Shown in pieces: positions 42,999 to 53,829 of a stretch of 58,172 nucleotides of DNA. Every line of letters begins with the position of its first letter. Position 1 is the first letter of the stretch. The stretch lies in contig JAURBE010000003.1 in NCBI GenBank assembly GCA_030829145.1, forward strand, positions 1 to 58,172, in the 5' to 3' direction. Both the position numbers and the translations under genes were made by a program. This DNA is from Verrucomicrobiota bacterium. GTDB lineage: Bacteria; Verrucomicrobiota; Verrucomicrobiia; Opitutales; Coraliomargaritaceae. The notes below the pieces were generated by a model. It was not told where the DNA came from. It made no database searches and worked only from the letters and a program-made list of their open reading frames with translations.

Positions 42999-44039
42999 AT
43001 GCAAGAAGAGTTAACAGCGATCGTCGCAGGCGTGCAGGAAAATGCGCCCAATATTCAAACACGCGCAGAATTTGAGGCTTTCAAAGCTACCATTTCAGGC
43101 CCGAAAGGCTCACTCACGGATGTGATGAAGCGCATGGGGAAAGTTCCTAAAGAGGATAAACCTGCAATGGGGAAACTCATTAATCATGCAAAAACAGCGG
43201 TAAACGCGGTCTTTGATCAACTTATCGAGCGCTTAGAGACCGCAGAACTCGCAGCCAAACTTGGGCCGGCAATTGATCCAAGCTTACCCAGCCCAGAGCC
43301 TGCACGTGGTACACTGCACCCAATTGCTCAGGTGCGAGAGGAAATGGTCGACCTTTTTCGCCGTATTGGATTTTCGGTTGCAGAGGCGACCGAGGTTGAA
43401 ACTGAGCATTACTGCTTTGACGCATTAAATATCCCGAGCGATCACCCTGCGCGTGACATGCAGGACTCCTATTATCTGCCAGATGATTTAAAGGTAGAGA
43501 ATGTGAGTAAAGAGGGCGACGAGAAATACCTTCTCCGTACCCACACCTCAACGGTACAGATTCGCACGATGCTCAAAGGCAAGCCACCGATTCGTATCGT
43601 CGCGCCGGGGCGCTGTTTTCGCCGTGATACTCCTGATGCCACGCACAGTGCCAATTTTCACCAGATCGAAGGACTTTACGTTGATAAAAATGTCACCCTG
43701 TTAGACCTTAAGGCTACGCTGGATCATTTTGTGAAGACGATCTTTGGTCCGAAGGCAAAAACACGCTTACGCCCGAGTTTCTTCCCATTCACCGAACCCA
43801 GTTTCGAAATGGACTTTTTCTCGCCAGATCTCGGTAAGCTCAGCAACAAGTGGCTTGAGATTATGGGGTGTGGCATGGTTGATCCGGAAGTCTTCAAGGC
43901 GGTGGGGATTGATCCCGAGGTCTATACTGGTTATGCATTCGGCATGGGTATCGAGCGCATTGCGATGATCCTGCAAGGGGTCGACGACATCCGCTATTAC
44001 TATCAGAACGACGTACGCTTCCTGAAGCAGTTCGCATAA
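42999..44039 (+). CDS. pheS: Phenylalanyl-tRNA synthetase alpha subunit
   Basis: The 346-residue product has the N-terminal coiled-coil tRNA-binding region (residues 1-90), then class II synthetase motifs: LHPIAQVREEMVDLFRRIGF, EVETEHYCFDALNIPSDHPA, LLRTHTSTVQIRTML, APGRCFRRDTPDATHSANFH (motif 2) and GYAFGMGIERIAMILQGVDD (motif 3). It forms an alpha2-beta2 enzyme with PheT. pheT follows after 42 bases. Confidence 0.97.
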   Translation: MQEELTAIVAGVQENAPNIQTRAEFEAFKATISGPKGSLTDVMKRMGKVPKEDKPAMGKLINHAKTAVNAVFDQLIERLETAELAAKLGPAIDPSLPSPEPARGTLHPIAQVREEMVDLFRRIGFSVAEATEVETEHYCFDALNIPSDHPARDMQDSYYLPDDLKVENVSKEGDEKYLLRTHTSTVQIRTMLKGKPPIRIVAPGRCFRRDTPDATHSANFHQIEGLYVDKNVTLLDLKATLDHFVKTIFGPKAKTRLRPSFFPFTEPSFEMDFFSPDLGKLSNKWLEIMGCGMVDPEVFKAVGIDPEVYTGYAFGMGIERIAMILQGVDDIRYYYQNDVRFLKQFA

Positions 44040-44081
44040 AATATCCGCGTTAATCTGTGGTCAAAAAATAACTTTCCTAAG

Positions 44082-46541
44082 ATGAAAATTTCCTACAATT
44101 GGCTTAAAAGCTATATCGATCTCGACCCAGTCGAGCATTCACCAGAGGTACTGCAAGAGGTTTTGCCGCTACTGGGTTTTGATATTGAAGAAATCGAAAA
44201 GATGGGTCCTCCACAGCTGAACAATGTCGTGGTTGGACAGGTTCTTGAGTATAGCCAGCATCCTGACGCTGACCGTCTGCGTTGTTGCAAAGTAAGCACT
44301 GGCAACCAAGGAGAGGTGCACGACATCGTCTGCGGCGCGAAAAATTTCAACGAAGGTGACCGCGTGATGGTGGCACTGCCGGGGGCCGTGCTCCCTGGTG
44401 ATTTTAAAATTAAATCGTCGAAGCTCCGTGGGCAGCCATCTGCTGGTATGATGTGCTCCGCTAAAGAGCTACAGGTCGGGCAAGACCATGACGGTATCAT
44501 GATCCTGGATGCAGGAATCGCGCTGGGCACTCCGGTGAACGATCTTTACGCAGATGGCGATACTGTTCTCAACCTCGAAATAACACCGAATCGCGTTGAT
44601 GTGCTCAGCCACATCGGGGTCGCGCGTGAGCTTGCCGCCAAGTTTGGGCTCTCAGTTAAATATCCAGAAGTGAAAGCTAGCACTGAGAACCCATCCAATG
44701 GTGATTCGCTTATTACTGGTGTCGAAGTCAGTGCTCCAGAAGTGTGCCCCCATTACACTGCGATTTGCATCAAAGGAGTGAAAGTCGGCGCAAGCCCAAA
44801 GTGGCTAAAAGAGCTTATCGAAGCGACCGGGCAACGCTCGGTTAACAATATCGTAGATGTGACGAACTATGTCCTTCACGAAACGTGCCAGCCGTTGCAT
44901 GCATTCGATGCTGCTAAGATCAAGGGTGGTAAACTGGCCGTGCGCAGAGCAGGCGAGGGCGAGACGATGACGACCCTCGACGATGTTGAGCGTAAACTTA
45001 ATGCAGATATGGTTGTCATTGCTGATGCTGAGCGTCCGCTCGTGGTCGCAGGTGTGATGGGCTCCGTTGATGCCGAGGTCGATGACTCAACGACTGACAT
45101 CGTGCTAGAGGCTGCTTATTTTGCACCGACTGCTGTGCGTGCAACCTCACGGAAGCTCGGCCTGTCATCCGATAGCTCGTATCGTTTTGAGCGTGGCGTT
45201 GACCCGAAGGGTGTGGTTTTCGCATCGCTGCGTGCTGTCGACCTCATTCTTGAAGTCGCAGGAGGCACTGTTGAAGGCGACTTGATTGAAGTCGGGGCAG
45301 AGCCACCCACAATTTCCGAGGTCACTCTGTGCCCGAACCGCGTACGCACATTCATTGGTTTTGAAGTAAGCGATACAGAGATTCAAAGAGTATTGGAGTC
45401 TCTAGGCCTGAATGTTTCGATCCATGGCGAGGCTGCTGGTGGTATCCGCTGGGAAGTCTCCATTCCATCCTATCGGCAAGATTTACAACGTGAAGTCGAC
45501 TTGATCGAGGAGTTCATTCGTGTATACGGGACAGACAAAATCCCTGATTCGGAAGTAGTTGCTCGTGGGATCAATGACAACGACCACCGCATTTATACGG
45601 TCAATGAGGTCGTTGCAGATTATTTGACCGGCCAAAACTTTGACGAAGCATTTTTATATTCACTACGCGACCCTGAAGAGACGCAATTTTTCTTCGGAGA
45701 TGATAGTTATAAGGTGCTCGCATTGGACAATCCGTTACAAAGTGATCAGAGCCATCTGCGTGCGTCCTTGGTGCCAGGGTTACTGGATGTGCTAAAGCTC
45801 AATGCCGCCCGCGGTACAGGAGCGACACGTTTTTTCGAACGCGGACATGTCTATCGTGCGGTGAAGGGGCAGATGGTTGAGCTGATTTCGGTCAGTTTCG
45901 TCATTGTCGCAGATCAAATCACTCGTGAGTGGCGCCAGCGTGAAGTGGCCGATTTTTTTACAGCCAAGACCCTTGCTGGAGAGATTCTTGAGATTGCTGG
46001 AACTGCTGCGAGTAAGCTCACTTTCAGGCCAATTGAAGACTGTCAATTGTGGCAGTCAGGTCATGCCGCGGTTGCTGGGGACTTTGCAAAGATGGGATTT
46101 GAGGCGACCTGTGGCTTGCTGAACGTATCTACATTGAAAGAGCGGTGGGATCTCACCACTCCTGTCATCGCGGGCTCGATTTTAATGACACCTAAGTTCT
46201 TTGAGCGCAAAGCCAAGCGAGGTCGTCATTCTGGTGTCAGTAATCAACCTGCATCTGCCAAAGATCTGGCATTGATTGTCGATCATTCTGTCCAAGCAGG
46301 TGATGTTGAGCGTGAGGTCGCGAAATTTGCTAAAAAAGCCACGCAAGGGTTTATCTGCGAAACAGTACGCATATTCGATGTTTATACAGGCGAAGGTTTA
46401 GCCGAAGGCAAAAAAAGCCTCGCCCTTAGCATGAGCTTCCGCGCTGCAGATCGTACTTTGAAGGACAAGGAAGTAAATGCTGCCTTCGACGGAATTCAAA
46501 AGCTCATAGCCGACAAGACAGAGTATCAAATCCGCAAATAA
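44082..46541 (+). CDS. pheT: Phenylalanyl-tRNA synthetase beta subunit
   Basis: The 819-residue product is full length. An EMAP/tRNA-binding domain (residues 40-150: NNVVVGQVLEYSQHPDADRL), B3/B4 editing region (ELIEATGQRSVNNIVDVTNY), B5 domain, the catalytic-like core, and the C-terminal anticodon-binding FDX-ACB domain (SNQPASAKDLALIVDHSV to LSMSFRAADRTLKDKEVNAA) are all recognisable. It edits mischarged Tyr-tRNA and binds the tRNA anticodon. Forms one operon with pheS. Confidence 0.97.
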   Translation: MKISYNWLKSYIDLDPVEHSPEVLQEVLPLLGFDIEEIEKMGPPQLNNVVVGQVLEYSQHPDADRLRCCKVSTGNQGEVHDIVCGAKNFNEGDRVMVALPGAVLPGDFKIKSSKLRGQPSAGMMCSAKELQVGQDHDGIMILDAGIALGTPVNDLYADGDTVLNLEITPNRVDVLSHIGVARELAAKFGLSVKYPEVKASTENPSNGDSLITGVEVSAPEVCPHYTAICIKGVKVGASPKWLKELIEATGQRSVNNIVDVTNYVLHETCQPLHAFDAAKIKGGKLAVRRAGEGETMTTLDDVERKLNADMVVIADAERPLVVAGVMGSVDAEVDDSTTDIVLEAAYFAPTAVRATSRKLGLSSDSSYRFERGVDPKGVVFASLRAVDLILEVAGGTVEGDLIEVGAEPPTISEVTLCPNRVRTFIGFEVSDTEIQRVLESLGLNVSIHGEAAGGIRWEVSIPSYRQDLQREVDLIEEFIRVYGTDKIPDSEVVARGINDNDHRIYTVNEVVADYLTGQNFDEAFLYSLRDPEETQFFFGDDSYKVLALDNPLQSDQSHLRASLVPGLLDVLKLNAARGTGATRFFERGHVYRAVKGQMVELISVSFVIVADQITREWRQREVADFFTAKTLAGEILEIAGTAASKLTFRPIEDCQLWQSGHAAVAGDFAKMGFEATCGLLNVSTLKERWDLTTPVIAGSILMTPKFFERKAKRGRHSGVSNQPASAKDLALIVDHSVQAGDVEREVAKFAKKATQGFICETVRIFDVYTGEGLAEGKKSLALSMSFRAADRTLKDKEVNAAFDGIQKLIADKTEYQIRK

Positions 46542-46651
46542 GAAGTAGTTTACGCTGCGGGATCGATGCCCACTTCGTGCCTTTTTTCGGATTCAACAAT
46601 GAGTCGCGGTGGAATGATCGCGCTCATTTCAACCACACCAATGGTCTTCGT

Positions 46652-47059
46652 TCACAGCTTTGCCTGACACTCACACAGGATGCGGTGCAAGGTTGATTCT
46701 TCGATTGGCTTGGTCATGTAGTAATCGATACCAAAGCTGGAGCAGCCTGCCTTCACGATCGGATCTTCGTCTGCAGTAACTGCAATAATCGGCGTCGTTT
46801 TATTTGGGCTTTCAGCACTATGAATGGCCCTTGCTGCCTCTAGCCCACTCATTCCGGGCATCACTAAATCCATTAAGATCGCATCAAATTTCTGATTCTG
46901 ACAGTATTCAACTGCTTCCTGACCATTAATGGCCGTGGTAACATGGCAACCAAGCAGTTGCGAGAGGGCACTGATCTGTCGAATGTTATCATCATGATCA
47001 TCACAAATGAGGACAGTGAAAGGTGCGAGAGTTTTGAGTGTAGTTACTGTCTGGAGCAT
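46652..47059 (-). CDS. Single-domain response regulator
   Basis: The 135-residue product is a receiver domain alone: acidic pair in FTVLICDDHDDN, phospho-acceptor Asp64 in FDAILMDLVMPGMSG, Thr in IIAVTADEDP and Lys in YYMTKPIEES. It may act by protein contacts or as a phosphorelay intermediate, for example with an unattached hybrid kinase. After the TGA the same frame stays open for 33 further codons to a TAA at 46550-46552 (including VVEMSAIIPPRLIVESEKRH), so the C-terminus could once have been longer. The gene converges on pheT. Confidence 0.88.
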   Translation of the reverse strand: MLQTVTTLKTLAPFTVLICDDHDDNIRQISALSQLLGCHVTTAINGQEAVEYCQNQKFDAILMDLVMPGMSGLEAARAIHSAESPNKTTPIIAVTADEDPIVKAGCSSFGIDYYMTKPIEESTLHRILCECQAKL

Positions 47060-47345
47060 CGTTCTTAACAGGAGGGGTCTCTTGGTTAAGGAATGATTGC
47101 AGGCAGGCTATGTGGCTATAGAGTAAGCCTGCATTTTTGGAATGTTTCAAATACATCAACTTTGAGGGTCAAGATGTCAATTTTTGCAAAATAGCAGGCG
47201 GCATTTTTACTTTATATTCACAGTAAGGATTTAATGACTGTGATTGGTAAAGTAGACTAAATAAGCGCAATCTTGCAATGAGCGCGAGTTCTCCAGTTTA
47301 GATGGTTGCCATTTATAATATGGTTTATTCTAACTTTTAATTAGT
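47060..47345. other. Intergenic region between the response regulator and gatC
   Basis: This region of 286 bases lies between divergently transcribed genes. I see no gene and no clear terminator in it. It should contain the promoters of both genes, but no box pair is convincing enough to call. Confidence 0.4.
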
Positions 47346-47639
47346 ATGAGCGAAACACCACACATTGACATCGACTATGTCGCCAATCTTGCGCGACTTG
47401 ACATGAGCGCGGAGCAGAAGGCTAAGCTTGGCTCACAACTAGACGACATCCTCGGCTATTTTGAAAAGCTTAATGCAGTGGATGTCGAGGGGGTGGAACC
47501 GATGGCGCACGCTCACCGTGTCTTTAACGTTTGGCGCGAAGGTGACCAACCTGGCTCTACGTATACGCCAGAAGTCCTAACTAGTCGAGCGCCGGAGCAA
47601 CGTGATAACCAAGTCGTAGTGCCGAAGGTCGTCGAGTAA
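47346..47639 (+). CDS. gatC: Aspartyl/glutamyl-tRNA amidotransferase subunit C
   Basis: The 97-residue product has the GatC signature: IDIDYVANLARLDMSAEQKA, LDDILGYFEKLNAVDVEGVE, PMAHAHRVFNVWREG and SRAPEQRDNQVVVPKVVE. GatC holds GatA to GatB in the complex that turns Glu-tRNA(Gln) or Asp-tRNA(Asn) into the correct amide form. gatA follows after 181 bases that hold a repeat element. Confidence 0.95.
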   Translation: MSETPHIDIDYVANLARLDMSAEQKAKLGSQLDDILGYFEKLNAVDVEGVEPMAHAHRVFNVWREGDQPGSTYTPEVLTSRAPEQRDNQVVVPKVVE

Positions 47640-47664
47640 TATCAATTTTCCGAGCCACTTAGAA

Positions 47665-47790
47665 GAACCACGAATGATCACGAATACACACGAACATAAT
47701 TGTTTCTCAGATAGAGAGAGTGATTTGTCTGTGTCTTTATTCATTGCACGCAGTCGTTTAGAAATTTCATCATTTAAGTATTCGTGGTTC
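47665..47790. repeat. Inverted-repeat intergenic element between gatC and gatA
   Basis: GAACCACGAAT (47665-47675) and ATTCGTGGTTC (47780-47790) are perfect reverse complements that close a 126-bp element. Within its left part CACGAAT-type words start at 47669, 47679 and 47689, exactly 10 bp apart. A related element with the same right end lies between gatA and gatB. The core carries no ORF. It looks like a member of a dispersed intergenic repeat family. Confidence 0.6.
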
Positions 47791-47820
47791 AAAAAACACG
47801 TAAGCTAAGCCTTTTAGAGT

Positions 47821-49287
<1,467 letters not shown>

Positions 49288-49294
49288 CGACGCT

Positions 49295-49388
49295 GAGAAA
49301 TCACAATGAACACGAATTTATTAGAGGGTGGGGTGCCATCAGGTCTGATTCAACATGTGTGTGAACTCGTCACCATTCGTGGTTCCAA
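49295..49388. repeat. Degenerate intergenic element between gatA and gatB
   Basis: The right end ATTCGTGGTTCC (49375-49386) is the same as in the gatC-gatA gap. The left end GAAATCACAATGAACACGAAT is a weakened form of GAACCACGAAT with its following CACGAAT word. The core sequences differ, so the two elements share ends but not body. Confidence 0.5.
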
Positions 49389-49433
49389 ATGGCACGTATC
49401 CTAAGCCCCTTTCACTCTTATCCACACTCCAGT

Positions 49434-50900
49434 ATGCAATACGAAGCAGTCATCGGACTTGAAATCCACGTCCAAGTCAAAACCCGCACAAAGATGTTTA
49501 CCGCTGCACCTTACAACTATGGTGCTGCCCCGAATACATTGACAGACGCAGTCGTGCTAGGCCTGCCGGGTACACTGCCAGTGCTGAATCACACCGCGAT
49601 CGAAAAGTGCGCGAAGCTCGGCTTGATGCTTGGCTGCGAGATTGCCGAAGTCTGTAAGTGGGATCGCAAGAATTATTTCTATCCAGACTCACCCAAAAAC
49701 TACCAGCTCACACAAAATGAGGAGCCACTCTGCATCGGCGGTAAGGTCGAGATCGAACTGCCCGGGCCTTCCCGTAATGTCGAGGGAGAGCACCGCTGGG
49801 TCACGCTCAACCGTATCCATCTTGAAGAGGATCCTGGTAAACTAACACACGAAGCATTTGATACGGTGATCGACTTTAACCGTGCCGGTGTGCCGTTGGC
49901 TGAGATTGTAACTGAGCCGGATATGAGTTCTTCGGTGGAGGCCGTCGCGTTTTTAAACTGCCTGCGTAATATGATTACCTATGCCGATATTTCCGATTGC
50001 GATATGGAGAAGGGACAAATGCGATGCGATGCCAACGTCTCAATTCGCCCAGTAGGTTCGGATAAGCTCGGCACGCGTACCGAGATGAAAAACCTTAACT
50101 CCATTTCCAACGTCAAGGCATCGATCGAATACGAGATTGAGCGCCAGATCGAGATTCTGGAAGAGGGTGGTGCCATCACCCAAGAAACCCGCCGCTGGGA
50201 TGTCGACAAAGGCATCAGCTTCTCACTCCGCAGTAAGGAAGAAGCGCACGACTACCGCTACTTTCCCGATCCTGATTTGATGCCGGTGCAGATCGATCGT
50301 GCCCGTGTGGCTGAGCTTGAGGCCGAGCTGCCCGAGCGTCCGCTCGACAAGCAACGCCGCTATCAAGAAGACTTAAACTTGCCATTTACCATCACTTCCG
50401 TGCTGTGCCCGAATCGTGTGCTGAGTGAGTTCTTTGAAGTCGCGCTCAAGACGCATAATGCACCTAAGCAAATCGCCAACTACATCACCAACGACCTGTT
50501 GCGCGAACTTTCTGAAGCCTCTGAGCACGGCGAAAGCGCACATTGCGTGAGCCAGTCAAAGTTGACACCTGCGCACATCGCGACGTTGGCGAAGATTATC
50601 GATGAGGGCGTGATTTCCAAGCAGATCGGAAAGGAAGTTTTCACTGAGATGTTTAGGACTGGTGAGATGCCTGATGCGATCGTAGAGCAGCAAGGACTCA
50701 AGCAGAGCAATGATACAGGTGAAATAGAGGCGCTCTGTCGCGAAGCTATTGCAGGTAATGCCAAGGCAGTTGGCCAATATAAAGAGGGTAACGAAAAGGC
50801 ACTCAATGCTCTCAAGGGGCCGGTCATGAAAGCCACCAAGGGCAAGGCCAACCCCGGCATGTTGGATCAGCTACTGAAGCAGTTGATTGATGAGGGCTGA
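49434..50900 (+). CDS. gatB: Aspartyl/glutamyl-tRNA amidotransferase subunit B
   Basis: From the ATG at 49434 the product is 488 residues. I prefer this start because MQYEAVIGLEIHVQVKTRTK is the family N-terminus; the ATG at 49389 lies at the edge of the repeat element. The kinase-like domain (KCAKLGLMLGCEIAEVCKWD, FYPDSPKNYQLTQNEEPLCI, FNRAGVPLAEIVTEPDMSSS, RCDANVSIRPVG) and the C-terminal YqeY-like tRNA-binding tail (NPGMLDQLLKQLIDEG) are intact. It phosphorylates the mischarged tRNA's side chain and accepts ammonia from GatA. Confidence 0.96.
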   Translation: MQYEAVIGLEIHVQVKTRTKMFTAAPYNYGAAPNTLTDAVVLGLPGTLPVLNHTAIEKCAKLGLMLGCEIAEVCKWDRKNYFYPDSPKNYQLTQNEEPLCIGGKVEIELPGPSRNVEGEHRWVTLNRIHLEEDPGKLTHEAFDTVIDFNRAGVPLAEIVTEPDMSSSVEAVAFLNCLRNMITYADISDCDMEKGQMRCDANVSIRPVGSDKLGTRTEMKNLNSISNVKASIEYEIERQIEILEEGGAITQETRRWDVDKGISFSLRSKEEAHDYRYFPDPDLMPVQIDRARVAELEAELPERPLDKQRRYQEDLNLPFTITSVLCPNRVLSEFFEVALKTHNAPKQIANYITNDLLRELSEASEHGESAHCVSQSKLTPAHIATLAKIIDEGVISKQIGKEVFTEMFRTGEMPDAIVEQQGLKQSNDTGEIEALCREAIAGNAKAVGQYKEGNEKALNALKGPVMKATKGKANPGMLDQLLKQLIDEG

Positions 50901-51015
50901 GCCATTCTTAACCCTGAGCATACTGGCTGACTAATGTGCTGGGAGAATTAACTGACTAATTTAATGCCAGTGGTTCGACTGCCTGAGGCTCTTAATGCTC
51001 AGGATTGAATCAAAT

Positions 51016-51891
51016 CTAGATAAATTTATAGACAAAGCGCTGCCACATGTCAGCGATGACTGAAGTCCCCCAGAGTCGGTCGCGGTAACTTTGTCGCACT
51101 AAATACATATTGTCTTCAAAGTCCCAAAACATGATGCTTTTACCGTGGGGCTTTAGGCTTAATAAGTCTTCCATGTTGCGCAGGTTTGCGACGTGCAGCA
51201 TTAAATAGTCTGCTTTTGTTTCAGTAAACTTTTGATATAGGCTTTCGGTTAAGGCGTCAAATGGCAAGTAAGTGGATGCGTTAATCCAATAAATTTGGCC
51301 CGTGGGAATGGTCGGATAGGTCTGTTTGATCGCTTGTACCACTTCACTGGATATCGAGCTGATCATCACGTCTTTTTGGCGACCTCGGGCTTGAACATCT
51401 GCAATGATCGCTTCTGCCAAGCGGTAATCTTCTTCGTCATTGCCCTGTGATTTGATTTCAATGTTTATTTTCTTATCAATGGCATCCATGACATCTTCGT
51501 AACGTGCGATCTGACCATCGGTGGCTTTGTATAATTCAGCATAGGTGGAATTACTAATGCTGGCCAGTTTGCCAAATAGGCGTAGGAGTCGCTTGTCGTG
51601 AAAGACTACGATTTGGTCGTCTTTGGTATATTGCACATCGAACTCGATAAACGCATAGCGAGAGTCGTGAGTTGCCGCAATAAGTGCTGGAAAACTATTT
51701 TCCAGATGATCGACTGAGGCGCCGCGGTGTGCGCCGAGGGTGCAGGGGTAGGATGGGATGTCGTCGATGGTGTGGCCTATTTGGTCTTTCATCACATCGC
51801 TTAAATTACTGGTGTATTCTAAGAATTGACATCCCTGTAATAAGCAAAGCGAGAACAACAGTCCTGTGTGTATGAGTGATTTGAGGAGCAT
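51016..51891 (-). CDS. Glycerophosphodiester phosphodiesterase lipoprotein
   Basis: I start at the ATG at 51891, which gives 291 residues with a lipoprotein signal (IHTGLLFSLCLLQGC, lipobox LLQGC). The GDPD signature is clear: LGAHRGASVDHLENSFPALI (catalytic His and Arg), AFIEFDVQYTKDDQIVVFHD (metal Glu and Asp, second His) and INIEIKSQGND. It cleaves glycerophosphodiesters to glycerol-3-phosphate, probably in the periplasm. Some residues of the C-terminal metal site are harder to place. The frame upstream to 52011 adds a membrane-like stretch but no family residues. Confidence 0.85.
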   Translation of the reverse strand: MLLKSLIHTGLLFSLCLLQGCQFLEYTSNLSDVMKDQIGHTIDDIPSYPCTLGAHRGASVDHLENSFPALIAATHDSRYAFIEFDVQYTKDDQIVVFHDKRLLRLFGKLASISNSTYAELYKATDGQIARYEDVMDAIDKKINIEIKSQGNDEEDYRLAEAIIADVQARGRQKDVMISSISSEVVQAIKQTYPTIPTGQIYWINASTYLPFDALTESLYQKFTETKADYLMLHVANLRNMEDLLSLKPHGKSIMFWDFEDNMYLVRQSYRDRLWGTSVIADMWQRFVYKFI

Positions 51892-52200
51892 GGTAGTGAG
51901 AAGCTCATGTACCCTTTTTACGAGCATTATGAGTGGTAGGTAACAAAGCCATAACAGCCAAGTGTTCAAGGCTTCTTTTGCTGAGTAACCAGTCGATTTA
52001 CCAAGACTCATTATGTGAACTGGAAAAAGTGGGTAGTATTAGTATTCCGACTACTTGCGGTTACTGATAGGATCCACGCACGGGCCACCCGTTTTTCTTA
52101 CTGCTTCATCTACGAATGTGAGTGAGACAAATTAAATATTTTGCAAAGCAACATAATTACAAACGTGTGTAAAAGATGTCATTTTTTTCGCTTACATAGC

Positions 52201-52230
52201 TTGTGTGTAGTGGTTGTAGCTATGTATAAT
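52201..52230 (+). promoter_or_regulatory. Promoter placed for a leaderless mRNA
   Basis: TTGTGT (52201-52206), 18-base spacer, TATAAT (52225-52230), then TAATAAA and the ATG at 52238. With a usual seven-base distance, transcription would begin at or one base before the ATG. The -10 is perfect, the -35 shares TTG with the consensus. No ribosome site fits between. Confidence 0.6.
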
Positions 52231-52237
52231 TAATAAA

Positions 52238-53245
52238 ATGAAAGCATATTTAGGAATCGATGGTGGAGGCACCCGCACCCGCAGTCTGTTAGTTTCCGAG
52301 GCTGGGGATATTTTAGGACGTGCTGTGGCAGGGCCTTCCAATGTGCAGCAGTTAAGCATGGAAGCACTTAAAGGTAATCTTCAAGGTTTGTTGGATCAGA
52401 CATTTAATGAGCTGCCAGAAGATATCGAGTATATCGCTTGCTGCTTTGGGCTAGCTGGAGCGGCTTCTGCTGAAAATAAGGATGAAATACGTGAGGTCCT
52501 TGCAAATCTAACGCCAGTGCCCCTTGAGCCGCCGATTCTAACCTCTGATGCACACATCGCATTGATAGGTGCTCTCGCAAATCGACCAGGCTTACTGTTA
52601 ATTGCAGGCACAGGCTCTATTTGCTTAGGGCGCGATACGGCAGAGCGGACCCACCGTACCGGTGGATGGGGCCCAGCGTATGATGATTTGGGCAGTGGTT
52701 CATGGATTGGTCAGCAAGCAATGATGGCAGCGTTTGAAGAATCTGATGATCGCCTGCCTGCGGGGCCTTGGCAACGCACTGTGCTGCAGCGCTTTCGTTG
52801 TGATTCGATGGAAACATTGCTCAGTAAGGTAAAGACCGGTGAGATTAGTCATCCGCAGATTGCTACGTTAGCACCGATGGTTATACAATTAGCACAAGCT
52901 GGTGTGAAGGCCGCGGACGACATCTTGGAACGAGCGGTTCAAGAGCTGGTGCGCGTTGTCGCGGTGACTCGGCGCAAGGCAAATCTGGCAGAGGGGCCAG
53001 TCGTGCTGGTCGGCGGCTTACTTGAAAATTCTGAAGTCTTCCGCGATCGATTAGTAGCTGAGTTTAAGACAAGCATGCCAGAGCTAAAGATTCAGCAGAG
53101 TCTCATGACACCAATTGTTGGTGCAGTCGTGGTCGCATGCAAAAGCTCCGCTGATGCTTTGCCCGAGGGTCTAGAACAGGCCCTTAGAGCTGAATTGGTG
53201 GGTACAGTAGCTTCTAGGGACTCACCGCTGGTTGATGCCGAGTGA
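52238..53245 (+). CDS. BadF/BadG-type ATPase, N-acetylglucosamine kinase-like
   Basis: The 335-residue product has the actin-fold motifs of the BadF/BadG/BcrA/BcrD family: YLGIDGGGTRTRSLLVSEAG (phosphate 1), GPSNVQQLS, CCFGLAGAASAENKD, LTSDAHIALIGALANRPGLL, IAGTGSICLGRD, TGGWGPAYDDLGSGSWIGQQ and VVLVGGLLENSEVFRDRL. The GGWGPxxxDxGSG motif is shared with mammalian-type GlcNAc kinases and bacterial MurK-like enzymes. It may phosphorylate an amino sugar, for example from peptidoglycan. Not linked to the NagB locus. Confidence 0.85.
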   Translation: MKAYLGIDGGGTRTRSLLVSEAGDILGRAVAGPSNVQQLSMEALKGNLQGLLDQTFNELPEDIEYIACCFGLAGAASAENKDEIREVLANLTPVPLEPPILTSDAHIALIGALANRPGLLLIAGTGSICLGRDTAERTHRTGGWGPAYDDLGSGSWIGQQAMMAAFEESDDRLPAGPWQRTVLQRFRCDSMETLLSKVKTGEISHPQIATLAPMVIQLAQAGVKAADDILERAVQELVRVVAVTRRKANLAEGPVVLVGGLLENSEVFRDRLVAEFKTSMPELKIQQSLMTPIVGAVVVACKSSADALPEGLEQALRAELVGTVASRDSPLVDAE

Positions 53246-53253
53246 CTGGTTGT

Positions 53254-53700
53254 TTAGCTCTGTGGTTTACAGAGTTGTAGGATTTGGCGCAGCTCATCCC
53301 AGTTTGGGTCGTCTTCGACTTTTAATGTAATTGGTAGACCTGGTGTAGCAGCGAGTGCTTGATTAATGCGTATGCCTGCCTCACTGATATCAGAGAAATA
53401 GAAATGCCATTCTCTGCTGCCGAGTGTGGTGAAGACAAATGCAAGTATGGCTAGGCGATCATGATCCAGTGCTTCAATCAGCATATCTTCAAAATCCTTC
53501 ATATCCGCACTTTGCGTTTCGGAAGGCATACCGCTATTGTCTTCAGGGTCGAATTGCCAGACGATCAATAGTCGCCGTGGGTATTTCTCATCTCCCAGAT
53601 GAGCCTCTAAACTAGGACGGAATCGTAAGACTGTTGGTTTTTCTGAGTGCTTTCCCTTGGCGATATTCCATGCATCTGTGTCCGCGGCTTCTATCTTCAT
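53254..53700 (-). CDS. DUF695-family protein
   Basis: The 148-residue product fits the DUF695 pattern: PRRLLIVWQFDPEDNSGMPS, MKDFEDMLIEALDHDRLAIL, AFVFTTLGSREWHFYFSDIS and a C-terminal ITLKVEDDPNWDELRQIL. There is no signal peptide or membrane segment. Function of the family is unknown. It converges on the BadF-type kinase gene with 8 bases between the stops. Confidence 0.75.
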   Translation of the reverse strand: MKIEAADTDAWNIAKGKHSEKPTVLRFRPSLEAHLGDEKYPRRLLIVWQFDPEDNSGMPSETQSADMKDFEDMLIEALDHDRLAILAFVFTTLGSREWHFYFSDISEAGIRINQALAATPGLPITLKVEDDPNWDELRQILQLCKPQS

Positions 53701-53829
53701 GGTGTTGTTTTATGAGTATTTGATGTGGATTTATCGTACTAAATATTGAAGTTGGATGATATTTATCATGGAGTCTAGATTCGCTCCTAGCCAATCGAGT
53801 GAAGGTGCTTAGGTGCTTGTCTGTACATT

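Noticed and set aside
50982-51003. CCTGAG...CTCAGG hairpin between gatB and the GDPD gene
   Set aside because: The stem is short and no T-run follows on either strand, so I do not call it a terminator.
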